From JACQID01 sp035290885 (GTDB taxonomy: Archaea; Aenigmatarchaeota; Aenigmatarchaeia; GW2011-AR5): a DNA stretch of 10,021 nt. Position 1 is the stretch's first letter. Every line of letters begins with the position of its first letter. Positions 1 to 5,694 of the stretch are shown here, piece by piece. The notes under the pieces were generated by a model, which had not been told where the DNA came from, made no database searches, and saw nothing but the letters and a program-made list of their open reading frames with translations. The stretch spans positions 1 to 10,021 of the forward strand of contig DATDTL010000009.1 of NCBI GenBank assembly GCA_035290885.1, read 5' to 3'. The position numbers and the translations under genes are program-made.

Positions 1-576
1 GCCATGGCCAAAGGCATGGGCGCCCATGTCATCGTAACGGAAGTTGATCCTGTCAAGGCGCTTGCGGCTTATTATGACGGCCATGGCGTGATGGCGATGG
101 ACGATGCCTCGACGCTTGGAGACGTGTTTGTAACGGTCACAGGCTGCAAAGAGGTGATAACTGAGCGCCATTTGCGCAGCATGAAGGACGGCGCGATAAT
201 ATGCAATGCCGGCCACTTTGACGTGGAAATAGACGTGAAAAAACTCAGGGAAATCGCTCCTGCAAAGACGCTGAAGAACGGCCTTGAGGAATTCATGATA
301 AACGGCAAAAGAATCTATCTTCTCGGCGAAGGCAGGCTTGTGAATCTTGCCTGCGCGGAAGGCCATCCCTCGGAAGTGATGGACCAGTCGTTCTCGTTGC
401 AGGCGCTGGCCGCAAAATACATAAACGAAACTCGGCTTGAACCGGGAGTCCACCGCATCCCGAAGGACATGGACGACATGGTTGCAGTCATGAAGCTTTG
501 CGCGCTCGGCGTGAAGATAGACTCGCTGACCGCGGAGCAGGAAAAATATCTTTCATCGTGGAACGAAGGGACCTGA
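1..576 (+). CDS. ahcY: S-adenosylhomocysteine hydrolase (adenosylhomocysteinase), C-terminal part
   Basis: Cytosolic NAD-dependent enzyme that splits S-adenosylhomocysteine into adenosine and homocysteine, removing the product inhibitor of methyltransferases. The reading frame is open at the left edge, so the N-terminal substrate domain and the start lie outside; 191 residues are visible. They begin in the Rossmann NAD domain just after its glycine loop: GAHVIVTEVDPVKA carries the acidic residue that normally contacts the NAD ribose, followed by TVTGC, then MKDGAIICNAGHFDVEID, a hallmark of the family. The C-terminal segment (NLACAEGHPSEVMDQSF, near residues 114-130) is also typical. The protein ends in EKYLSSWNEGT and lacks the KxxxYRY tail seen in many bacterial and eukaryotic enzymes, which I associate with archaeal forms. 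It is followed after one base by the HD-domain gene, implying co-transcription. Identity is very secure. Confidence 0.97.
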   Translation, partial: AMAKGMGAHVIVTEVDPVKALAAYYDGHGVMAMDDASTLGDVFVTVTGCKEVITERHLRSMKDGAIICNAGHFDVEIDVKKLREIAPAKTLKNGLEEFMINGKRIYLLGEGRLVNLACAEGHPSEVMDQSFSLQALAAKYINETRLEPGVHRIPKDMDDMVAVMKLCALGVKIDSLTAEQEKYLSSWNEGT

Positions 577-577
577 C

Positions 578-1210
578 GTGGACGAAACAGGGCTTCTTAA
601 GGAAGCCGAGATTTTGATGGCCGACAAAGACCCTGCCCACGACTTCTCCCACGTGCTTAGGGTGTTGAAAATCGCAAAAGCGATAGGCGCCAAGGAGAAA
701 GCCGACATGAGCGTTCTTGTACCGGCGGCCATACTGCACGACGCCGGAAGGCAGGGCAAGGCCACTATTGACGAAAGAAAACGCTCTGCCGGCGAGAGTG
801 CCGCCATGGCAAAGGAACTGCTCAAAAAATATGGCTATCCAGACGCACTCCTCAATAAAATCCTCTACGCAATAGACGTCCACAGCTTTTCCAAAGGCGC
901 AGCGCCGGAAACGCTCGAAGCGAAAATACTGCAGGATGCCGACAGGCTCGACGCCATCGGCGCAATTGGAATTGCACGATGTTTTGCAGTTGGCGGCCAA
1001 TTAAGAAGGCGACTGCACCATGAAGAAGACCCGATTGCAAAAAACAGGGAGCCGGACGACGAAAAATATTCGGTTGACCATTTTTACAGAAAACTCATGC
1101 TTCTGAAGAGCGGAATGCACACCGCCGCAGCTAGGCGCCTTGCAGAACGCCGCCACAAGTTTCTTGAAACGTTTCTGGAGCAACTGCAAAAGGACGTAAA
1201 CGGCGAATGA
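578..1210 (+). CDS. HD-domain metal-dependent phosphohydrolase
   Basis: A 210-residue soluble protein of the HD superfamily. Visible metal-ligand candidates are H25 in AHDFSH (residues 20-25), the H54-D55 doublet in AAILHDAGR, and D120 or D122 in LQDADRLDAIGAIG; this order (H...HD...D) is that of HD phosphohydrolases such as the E. coli YedJ-like group. The substrate cannot be read from the sequence; HD proteins of this size act on nucleotides or other phosphate esters. The GTG start lies one base after the ahcY stop, with a possible weak ribosome site (AAGGGA) about six bases before it; an alternative ATG at 617 would remove 13 residues but keep all motifs. Tight coupling to ahcY suggests a role in nucleoside or methyl-cycle housekeeping, which is inference. 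Confidence 0.9.
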   Translation: MDETGLLKEAEILMADKDPAHDFSHVLRVLKIAKAIGAKEKADMSVLVPAAILHDAGRQGKATIDERKRSAGESAAMAKELLKKYGYPDALLNKILYAIDVHSFSKGAAPETLEAKILQDADRLDAIGAIGIARCFAVGGQLRRRLHHEEDPIAKNREPDDEKYSVDHFYRKLMLLKSGMHTAAARRLAERRHKFLETFLEQLQKDVNGE

Positions 1211-1293
1211 CATTCCGTGTTTTCTTGCGATAATTGCGGATAAACGAAGATTCATGCGATGAAGACTGTATCCCGGACGTTGCCTGCAAATTG

Positions 1294-2208
1294 TCAAATC
1301 ATCGTCATTGCGAAAAGGAACGCGCCGTAGCATATGAACAATGCCATGCCCTCCCTAGCCCTGAAATGTATGAAATGCGTCATGAAAAGGAACAGCACGT
1401 TGAATCCTATCAGCATGGCAGCTATGGCGGTTTCGGTTCCTGTCAGTGTGATGTGACCCATGACAGCCACGATGCCTATGATGAAAGTTAGGTTCGTGAC
1501 GACCGACCCAACCACGTTGCCCATGGCCAGCGCCATGTTGCCTTTTCTCATGGCGCTCACGCTTATGCTGAGTTCCGGCAGCGTCGTTCCCATAGAGAGT
1601 ATCGTCGCGCCCAGAAGGCTTTCCGGCACGCGAAGGCTGCCTGCAAGTGATATTATAGAATTTGTGACGAAATGTGCGCTTATGACCACGACAAATATTG
1701 ACGAAACGAGATATGCAAACGATTTCACCGCCTGAGCCGAGCGATAACCGTCGCTTTTGGCGATTTGAATCCCCTGCCTCATGAAGCCCTCTGAAAATAT
1801 GTAGAAAAGCGACAGGCAAAAAAGCCCGAACATCAGGCTTATGCTGCCGGCCACGATCATTATTAGTGCCACGAAAGACGTGGAAAGCACGGCATAATTT
1901 ATCTGCCTGCTGTCGGTCTTCCCAAGCTTGAACCCGAAAAGCGCCATGGCGCCAAAAACCAGCGTGAGGTTTGCTATGTTCGCGCCCATCAGGTTCCCGA
2001 CGCTCAATATGCCCTCGCCCTTTAGCGAGGATATCACTCCTATCGTCAGCTCAGGCAATGAAGTGGAGATGGCGATGAATATAAACCCTATCGCCGCTTG
2101 GTCAATGCCGGAAATCTTTGCCAGTTTCTCGGCGTTGACTATCACGGTGTCGCTGAATTTCACGAGAAACGCTATGGACACCGCCAAAATTGCAAGGTCA
2201 ACAATCAT
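1294..2208 (-). CDS. CaCA-family sodium/calcium (cation) exchanger, integral membrane protein
   Basis: A 304-residue, highly hydrophobic protein with about ten membrane helices and the two inverted alpha-repeats that define Ca2+/cation antiporters. Alpha-1 spans about residues 41-86 (ISTSLPE, then GNLMGANIANL); alpha-2 spans about 200-245 (SMGTTLPE, then GNVVGSVVTNL). E53 and E212 match the paired ion-binding glutamates of Methanocaldococcus NCX_Mj (E54, E213). The residue equivalent to its D240 is Asn (N239) here, so both halves carry Asn at that site, as in many prokaryotic homologues. It probably exports Ca2+ against Na+ or H+, but the ion pair cannot be fixed from sequence. The gene converges with the HD gene, leaving 83 bases between the stops. 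A TATA box 25 bases before the ATG at 2208 supports this start. Confidence 0.93.
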   Translation of the reverse strand: MIVDLAILAVSIAFLVKFSDTVIVNAEKLAKISGIDQAAIGFIFIAISTSLPELTIGVISSLKGEGILSVGNLMGANIANLTLVFGAMALFGFKLGKTDSRQINYAVLSTSFVALIMIVAGSISLMFGLFCLSLFYIFSEGFMRQGIQIAKSDGYRSAQAVKSFAYLVSSIFVVVISAHFVTNSIISLAGSLRVPESLLGATILSMGTTLPELSISVSAMRKGNMALAMGNVVGSVVTNLTFIIGIVAVMGHITLTGTETAIAAMLIGFNVLFLFMTHFIHFRAREGMALFICYGAFLFAMTMI

Positions 2209-2229
2209 TCAGATAATTGGGGGTGCCGA

Positions 2230-2237
2230 TATATAAA
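2230..2237 (-). promoter_or_regulatory. TATA box of the exchanger gene
   Basis: On the minus strand the sequence TTTATATA is centred about 25.5 bases before the exchanger ATG at 2208. Archaeal transcription usually starts 24-28 bases after the TATA centre, so the mRNA should begin at or next to the ATG. There is no Shine-Dalgarno sequence in the short gap, which fits a leaderless message. Confidence 0.65.
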
Positions 2238-2381
2238 AATAAGGTTCTGTATAAATGACAAGGAGGCCCCGCAGGGAGGGTTACACTTTACAACACCCTC
2301 AGTAAGGACACCTCTCATTGCGGCTTTTCTCAAGAGTTTCTATAGTGCCATAAATAAGGCAATGCTGGAATTTAATCTTTC

Positions 2382-2402
2382 CATGATTGTAAAATAATCA
2401 TG
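2382..2402 (-). terminator. Hairpin just past the PIN toxin gene, possible 3' end
   Basis: CATGATT (2382-2388) and AATCATG (2396-2402) form a perfect 7-bp stem with a 7-base AT-rich loop, starting six bases beyond the toxin stop codon. It may mark or protect the 3' end of the toxin mRNA. No long T-run follows on the minus strand, so termination is only suggested. The rest of 2241-2381 has no convincing gene; GAGGGT/ACCCTC (2276-2281, 2295-2300) is another small stem. Confidence 0.3.
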
Positions 2403-2407
2403 TCAGC

Positions 2408-2812
2408 CTAACCCACTATTTCCAGCACGTCTTTAGTAGATAAAACCCTTATTTTCGGCTGTTTTTTGAGCGCGGCGTCATTGGACCAAAGCGGACACTT
2501 GTATTTTAAGGCAATGGCAAAAAAATCCACATCGTCGGGATCAGGGCATAATTCATGAGCTTCGTTTAGGAAACCAGAGTAATCCGAATCCTCTTCTATT
2601 TTTATGAATATGCATAATTTTTCCAGTATTTCTTCAAATCCCTTTGCGGATAATCCTGCTTTTGCAGAAATCATCACCTTGTGCTTTGAGAGTTCCTCAA
2701 GTGCGAATGAAGGTGTATATAATTCAAATACAAAATTTGTTACGAGCTCTCTGGTCAAAGATTCCTTACGGAAGAAAGAAAAAAGTATATTGCTGTCAAT
2801 CACTAATTTCAT
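2408..2812 (-). CDS. PIN-domain ribonuclease, VapC-like toxin
   Basis: A 134-residue single-domain PIN protein, the usual VapC length. The four acidic positions of the Mg2+/Mn2+ nuclease site are visible: D6 in LVIDSNIL, E39 or E40 in FALEEL, D94/D96 in PDPDDVDFFAIAL, and D112 in WSNDAALK. PIN toxins of this kind cleave tRNA or rRNA and are held inactive by the protein encoded just upstream. The ATG directly abuts the stop codon of the antitoxin gene (TAG then ATG, no gap), a strong sign of translational coupling and of a toxin-antitoxin pair. All catalytic positions are intact, so it is probably active. A housekeeping PIN nuclease is less likely given the partner gene. Confidence 0.9.
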   Translation of the reverse strand: MKLVIDSNILFSFFRKESLTRELVTNFVFELYTPSFALEELSKHKVMISAKAGLSAKGFEEILEKLCIFIKIEEDSDYSGFLNEAHELCPDPDDVDFFAIALKYKCPLWSNDAALKKQPKIRVLSTKDVLEIVG

Positions 2813-3040
2813 CTATACAAGCCCCGCTTTCTTAAGCCTGCCATAACGACCTTTTTTTATCGTCCGCCCCATTTCGATCGCATCGGCTTCAGTGATATTG
2901 CTACCTGAAAGCATCATATCCATCTCTTTCAGCATCATAGCCCTCGCTATCTGGGCTTTGGCTAGGTTCCTTATGCCGTTGACCACTTGTTTTTCTATTC
3001 CTGTTTCCATCTTCGGCACCCTGATTATCACATCTGTCAT
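2813..3040 (-). CDS. Putative VapB-like antitoxin
   Basis: A 75-residue, basic and Met-rich protein directly upstream of the PIN toxin. The N-terminus (MTDVIIRVPK) resembles the short beta strand of ribbon-helix-helix-type DNA-binding antitoxins, followed by helical sequence. The C-terminal part (NITEADAIEMGRTIKKGRY, residues 49-67) resembles the tail that archaeal VapB-like partners of PIN proteins use to cover the toxin active site. This assignment rests on size, order and tail pattern rather than on a named family. It is the first gene of a two-gene operon. Its ATG at 3040 is supported by a TATA box 24.5 bases upstream. The start region also holds the imperfect palindrome GCAAATAATTGC (3041-3052), a possible autoregulatory operator. 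A MITE is inserted directly behind the promoter. Confidence 0.78.
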   Translation of the reverse strand: MTDVIIRVPKMETGIEKQVVNGIRNLAKAQIARAMMLKEMDMMLSGSNITEADAIEMGRTIKKGRYGRLKKAGLV

Positions 3041-3060
3041 GCAAATAATTGCACGCTTTG

Positions 3061-3068
3061 TTATTTAA
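3061..3068 (-). promoter_or_regulatory. TATA box of the vapBC-like operon
   Basis: TTAAATAA on the minus strand lies 24.5 bases before the antitoxin ATG, predicting a leaderless transcript. Upstream at 3074-3081 is GGATAAAC (minus strand), which recurs at exactly the same distance from the rnz start codon and overlaps the left target-site repeat of the MITE. Confidence 0.6.
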
Positions 3069-3074
3069 GCATTG

Positions 3075-3189
3075 TTTATCCGGGCTTTGTTTAAAAAGTC
3101 AGTTAAGACCACAAGCAGTTGTGATATAATTTTAGAGAAACATTACCGGTTGTGGCGAAGAGCCAATTATTCAACAAAGCTTTATCCGG
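3075..3189. mobile_element. MITE copy 1 (IS5/IS903-like ends) with 9-bp target duplication
   Basis: The 97-bp element occupies 3084-3180 and is flanked by the perfect 9-bp direct repeat TTTATCCGG (3075-3083 and 3181-3189). Its ends are inverted: the left reads GCTTTGTTTAAAAAGTC, the right (reverse complement) GCTTTGTTGAATAATTG. The right end matches the inverted repeat I recall for IS903 (GGCTTTGTTGAATAAATC) over GCTTTGTTGAATAA, and IS903-type elements make 9-bp duplications. There is no transposase, so it would need one in trans. Inside are a CACAA-GCAG-TTGTG hairpin (3110-3123) and a second inverted pair CCACAA/TTGTGG (3109-3114, 3150-3155). It is homologous to the copy at 5704-5801 in inverse orientation. 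Confidence 0.85.
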
Positions 3190-3262
3190 CAGTTTTCACC
3201 GACAAAACCCCGGCAATTCATAAAATCAATCTATGTTATTCCAATACCATTAACTTTTTGGC

Positions 3263-3285
3263 TATGGCGTGATATTCACGCTATA
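3263..3285. repeat. Palindromic hairpin downstream of rnz
   Basis: A 10-bp stem (one G-T pair) with a 3-base loop; its core is the perfect palindrome GCGTGA-TAT-TCACGC (3267-3281). It lies 37 bases beyond the rnz stop, so it could be a 3'-end structure, or a protein-binding site. No T-run follows on the minus strand. Confidence 0.5.
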
Positions 3286-3316
3286 TCCGCAGCGTTGTTG
3301 ACGAGGAGAAAGTTAA
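3270..3316. repeat. Direct repeat copy A (3' side of rnz)
   Basis: Shares TGATATTCACGCTAT (15 bp exact), CCGCA and AGAAAGTTAA (10 bp exact), in the same order and nearly the same spacing, with 4443-4486. The two copies bracket the rnz gene in direct orientation about 1.17 kb apart. Copy A ends six bases before the rnz stop codon. Outside this repeat and the MITE, the 3041-3321 gap shows no convincing gene. Confidence 0.6.
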
Positions 3317-3321
3317 AGCTA

Positions 3322-4239
3322 TTATTCCAGCACGACTTTCATGAAATCGCGCGCGACTTCCATGCCGTATTTTTTTGCCGCCTCGTCCAGCTCCTTCGGG
3401 CTCTGGTATCTCCTGCTTATGTGCGTCAGTATGGTTCGCTTCGCTTTGGCTTCCGCGGCAGCCAAAGCGACTTGGTCTATTCTCGCGTGCTTGTAGCCGG
3501 ACATGTCCGCAACGTCCTCGAAAAAAGTGCAGTCGTGAATCAGAAGATCGGCATTGGCAGAAAGCGCCGCGATGTTCCCGTTCGGCATGGTGTCCCCTGT
3601 ATAGACTATCTTTTTTCCCGGCATATTTACGGATATATCCTCCAGCTTCACGGGTTTTCCTTTGTATACTGCAACGCCTTTCTCCTTGATTTCCCCGAAT
3701 ATAGGGCCCTTTGCCGGCAGCCCGATTGCAGCGGCTTTCGCCTTATCTACGTTGATGCGCTCCTTTTCCACAAAGGCATAAGCCACTGCAGGTATGCCGT
3801 GCTTCATTGGCATGGAAATAACGCGGAACTCCGCACTTTCAAGCAGTATCTGCATCTCCCTGCCTTCAAATTCCGCATTAACCGGAATCAGCCCGAAGTC
3901 TTTAGTGCTGTATCCAAGCTCTTCAAGCATGGGCACGAATTTCTCGGCCTCGGGCCCGTATATTTTTAGCGGTATTTTCCTGCCCTCAAGGTTCATCGTT
4001 TCGACAAGCCCGAGTATGCCCGCAAAATGATCAGCGTGCCAGTGGCTTATGAATATATTGTTGATATTCATAAAATTGGCGCCGGCAAGAAGCATCTGCC
4101 TCTGCGTGCCTTCACCGCAGTCAAAGAGCATGGAAGCCTCTTCCTGGCTCCTGTAGGTGAGATGCACCGCGGCATGGCTCCTGTATTTCGTCGGCACCCC
4201 TGCGGTCGTGCCCAAAAATGTTATCTCAACTGCAGTCAT
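3322..4239 (-). CDS. rnz: Ribonuclease Z (tRNA 3' processing endonuclease)
   Basis: A metallo-beta-lactamase-fold endonuclease that removes the 3' trailer from tRNA precursors. At 305 residues it has the usual length of the short form. Visible motifs in order: FLGTTAGVPT (8-17), FDCGEGTQRQM (39-49), the zinc-binding HWHADH (H66, H68, D70, H71 in ISHWHADHFAGILGL), KHGIPAVAY, YTGDTMPNG with the bridging Asp, and LTHISRRY with the last zinc His. All metal ligands appear present, so it should be active. It stands alone as a single-gene transcription unit in a repeat-rich setting. A weak TATA-like box 27.5 bases before the ATG at 4239 and the lack of a Shine-Dalgarno site suggest leaderless translation. 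Confidence 0.96.
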   Translation of the reverse strand: MTAVEITFLGTTAGVPTKYRSHAAVHLTYRSQEEASMLFDCGEGTQRQMLLAGANFMNINNIFISHWHADHFAGILGLVETMNLEGRKIPLKIYGPEAEKFVPMLEELGYSTKDFGLIPVNAEFEGREMQILLESAEFRVISMPMKHGIPAVAYAFVEKERINVDKAKAAAIGLPAKGPIFGEIKEKGVAVYKGKPVKLEDISVNMPGKKIVYTGDTMPNGNIAALSANADLLIHDCTFFEDVADMSGYKHARIDQVALAAAEAKAKRTILTHISRRYQSPKELDEAAKKYGMEVARDFMKVVLE

Positions 4240-4262
4240 AAGAAGGATACTCTACAGGGAAA

Positions 4263-4280
4263 GGTTAAATCCGTTTATCC
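4263..4280 (-). promoter_or_regulatory. Promoter of rnz: weak TATA box and shared GGATAAAC element
   Basis: On the minus strand GGATAAAC (4273-4280) is followed by ATTTAACC (4263-4270), the latter centred about 27.5 bases before the rnz ATG. GGATAAAC begins exactly 34 bases upstream of the start base, as it does before the antitoxin gene. The TATA match is imperfect. Confidence 0.45.
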
Positions 4281-4307
4281 CTGAAAAAACATATCGCAAA
4301 CGTTTAA

Positions 4308-4434
4308 CGCTCATATGTTCCATCTGACTGATGTTCAAAATTTCCCCTCGTGAGCTTGGTTGTCTTATAAAACAGTCTTCTTTGGCAGAAAAGCGAATGA
4401 AACAATTTCATCAGTCAGATTCAACCGATGAGCG
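4308..4434. repeat. 127-bp long inverted repeat upstream of rnz, MITE-like or RNA hairpin
   Basis: The arms 4308-4333 and 4409-4434 are 26 bases each and match as inverted repeats at 22 positions, including CGCTCAT at the outer ends and the 12-bp block ATCTGACTGATG at the inner ends (4322-4333, 4409-4420). A 75-bp centre without an ORF separates them. An imperfect flanking match (CGTTT at 4301-4305 and 4436-4440) could be a decayed target duplication. The ends are unlike those of the GCTTTG MITEs, so this would be a second element type, or a folded transcript. Confidence 0.6.
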
Positions 4435-4442
4435 GCGTTTTA

Positions 4443-4486
4443 TGATATTCACGCTATCCGCATCATTGCAAAACCAAGAAAGTTAA
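4443..4486. repeat. Direct repeat copy B (5' side of rnz)
   Basis: Partner of copy A at 3270-3316: identical TGATATTCACGCTAT at 4443-4457, CCGCA at 4458-4462 and AGAAAGTTAA at 4477-4486. Here the palindrome of copy A is broken on its left side, so only half of GCGTGATATTCACGC is kept. Confidence 0.6.
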
Positions 4487-4692
4487 CGACGCCTGCACGA
4501 AAGAACAAGAAAACGCGGGAGCATGCACTCGCCTGCCCTGATAAACAATGGCGTTGCATACCGCGGCAGTTTTCTTTAGGGGGTTTCTACAGAGCGTTGT
4601 TGAAAAAATCACCGATACGGATAACGGAGACCGCACGCAACGCCTTGTGCTTCAATGTATTTTATCCCGCGACGTCTGCAGGACTAATCCCT
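4487..4692. other. Non-coding remainder of the rnz-pilin gap
   Basis: No convincing gene on either strand. It contains the inverted pair GGCGTTGC/GCAACGCC (4550-4557, 4637-4644). It also has two words shared with the 3' side of rnz: GGCAGTTTTC (about 4565 here, about 3188 there) and GCGTTGTTGA (4594-4603 here, 3292-3301 there). On the minus strand a six-T run at 4603-4608 lies about 85 bases after the last pilin gene and could end its transcript. Confidence 0.4.
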
Positions 4693-5184
4693 TTAAAAGT
4701 TGCGGGCAGTAGGCTGCTTGCAATTCATGGAATTGACCTCTATCTTCGCAGGCTTCCCGATGGCGAAAAGGTTTATCTTCACGGTTGTAGCCACTCCGGG
4801 AACAAGGGGGTTCGGCGCAGCCAGCTCCACTTTGGTCCTGTGGCCGTTGTTATCGGTATTGTCGTAAGGAAGGGTCACTGGTATCGCTTCCCTGTTGGAA
4901 CTGGCGTTCGCATCACTGAATAACACGGAAATTGTCAGATTCTGTATGCTTATCGTGCTGTCTATATTTCTTATCCTTGCTGTCACGTTTTCGTCCGTGA
5001 AGCTAATCTGCGATATTTCTATGGCATTCACGCAATCCAGATTGTCGAGCCTTGTCTGCGTGAAGCTGGTGGCCCACGCCGCCATAAGGCCGGCTATGCT
5101 CATCGTGAATGCAATAAGAAGAACTGCAGCTATTAGCGGGGATATGCCCTTGCGGCGCATTCCGTAAGAAGAATTTTGGGGCAT
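4693..5184 (-). CDS. Archaeal type IV pilin-like protein (last gene of the pilin operon)
   Basis: A 163-residue protein with a class III (prepilin-type) signal: basic MRRKG before ISPLIAAVLLIAFTMSIAG, one hydrophobic helix, then an Asn/Thr/Ser-rich extracellular domain with several N-glycosylation sequons. An archaeal prepilin peptidase should cut after the Gly, and the helix would then pack into a pilus core. Two cysteines (near residues 51 and 155) could pair. The start at 5184 has GAGG seven bases upstream; a second ATG at 5160 would give the compact leader MRRKG but has no ribosome site. The gene follows the preceding pilin after nine bases, with its ribosome site overlapping that gene's stop codon. 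It is similar in plan to that pilin but clearly diverged from it. Confidence 0.87.
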   Translation of the reverse strand: MPQNSSYGMRRKGISPLIAAVLLIAFTMSIAGLMAAWATSFTQTRLDNLDCVNAIEISQISFTDENVTARIRNIDSTISIQNLTISVLFSDANASSNREAIPVTLPYDNTDNNGHRTKVELAAPNPLVPGVATTVKINLFAIGKPAKIEVNSMNCKQPTARNF

Positions 5185-5191
5185 TTTCTTT

Positions 5192-5195
5192 CCTC
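5192..5195 (-). promoter_or_regulatory. Shine-Dalgarno site of the second pilin
   Basis: GAGG on the minus strand, overlapping the TGA of the upstream pilin and seven bases before the ATG at 5184. It favours that start over the internal ATG at 5160 and suggests coupled translation. Confidence 0.6.
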
Positions 5196-5658
5196 ACAGG
5201 CATTTGGGGCGCTCTTTATATACATCTGATATTCCGCCGCAGCTCGTGGTGACTCTCAATTCCGAGAATGCATTAGGGCATGAACTGATATTAACCGGAA
5301 CAAACGAAAGCGTGACTATGTTTCCTACGTTAACCCCCGTGACCGGCGTGGAAGTTGATGTAAAGTTGCTGCCTGTACTATTGTATATCTGAGCGCTGCT
5401 TATTGCCATCCCGTTGGTTTGCCCGTTGTTTCTGACAACTGCAGTAACCGTGGCTGCAGGATTGTTGCTGCCCACCATGTAGATGTTGTCTATCGAAACC
5501 GACGCGCCCGAGCAATCAAGGCCTGTTTCCGTTTTATTTGTAGTGGAAGCGGCCACGCTTCGCACCGTAGACGTCATCCATCCGGATGTAAGGGATCCAA
5601 CGGTCACCACTATCGCAATGAGCATTATGGATGCAAGAAGCGGGGATATTCCTATCAT
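5194..5658 (-). CDS. Archaeal type IV pilin-like protein (first gene of the pilin operon)
   Basis: A 154-residue protein beginning MIGISPLLASIMLIAIVV: a very short leader ending in Gly, then the ISPL motif and a hydrophobic helix, as in archaeal pilins cut by the prepilin peptidase. The rest is a Ser/Thr/Asn-rich extracellular domain with NxS/T sequons (NKT, NST, NFT, NIS) and Cys residues near 49, 129 and 142 plus one near the C-terminus. The frame is open upstream to 5763, but that extension runs through the promoter and into the inserted MITE and lacks a prepilin leader at its start. A strong TATA box 25 bases before the ATG at 5658 supports the shorter, leaderless start. It is probably a structural pilin subunit together with the next gene. 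Confidence 0.87.
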   Translation of the reverse strand: MIGISPLLASIMLIAIVVTVGSLTSGWMTSTVRSVAASTTNKTETGLDCSGASVSIDNIYMVGSNNPAATVTAVVRNNGQTNGMAISSAQIYNSTGSNFTSTSTPVTGVNVGNIVTLSFVPVNISSCPNAFSELRVTTSCGGISDVYKERPKCL

Positions 5659-5678
5659 ATTATCACATGGCAGTATAT

Positions 5679-5687
5679 CATATAAAT
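5679..5687 (-). promoter_or_regulatory. TATA box of the two-pilin operon
   Basis: ATTTATATG on the minus strand, centred 25 bases before the ATG at 5658, preceded by an A-rich stretch (AGAAAAAC) at the usual BRE position. It predicts a leaderless mRNA and fixes the pilin start. Confidence 0.7.
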
Positions 5688-5694
5688 AGTTTTT

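Noticed and set aside
2255..2305. Tiny 16-codon plus-strand frame behind the bidirectional-looking AT box
   Set aside because: Too short, Arg-rich by chance, and without a ribosome site or conserved feature.
3072..3272. A 66-codon open frame on the plus strand with a TTG start
   Set aside because: Its codons run through the MITE, both target repeats and part of the hairpin; the protein has no recognisable family and there is no ribosome site. It is explained by the element.
3295..3969. 224-codon plus-strand frame inside rnz
   Set aside because: Antisense shadow of a gene with all RNase Z motifs.
4322..4420. C/D-box small RNA suggested by CTGA and TGATGA-like words in the inverted repeat
   Set aside because: The words come from the inverted repeat itself; the box order and spacing do not match C-D'-C'-D, and no terminal C and D pair was found.
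4597..4923. Long plus-strand frame opposite the second pilin
   Set aside because: It is the antisense shadow of the pilin coding sequence, has no family resemblance, and starts in non-coding repeat sequence.
5216..5224. TATATAAA-like sequence before the second pilin
   Set aside because: It lies in the coding end of the upstream pilin, and the downstream gene has a Shine-Dalgarno site and a nine-base gap, so an operon-internal start by coupling explains it without a separate promoter.
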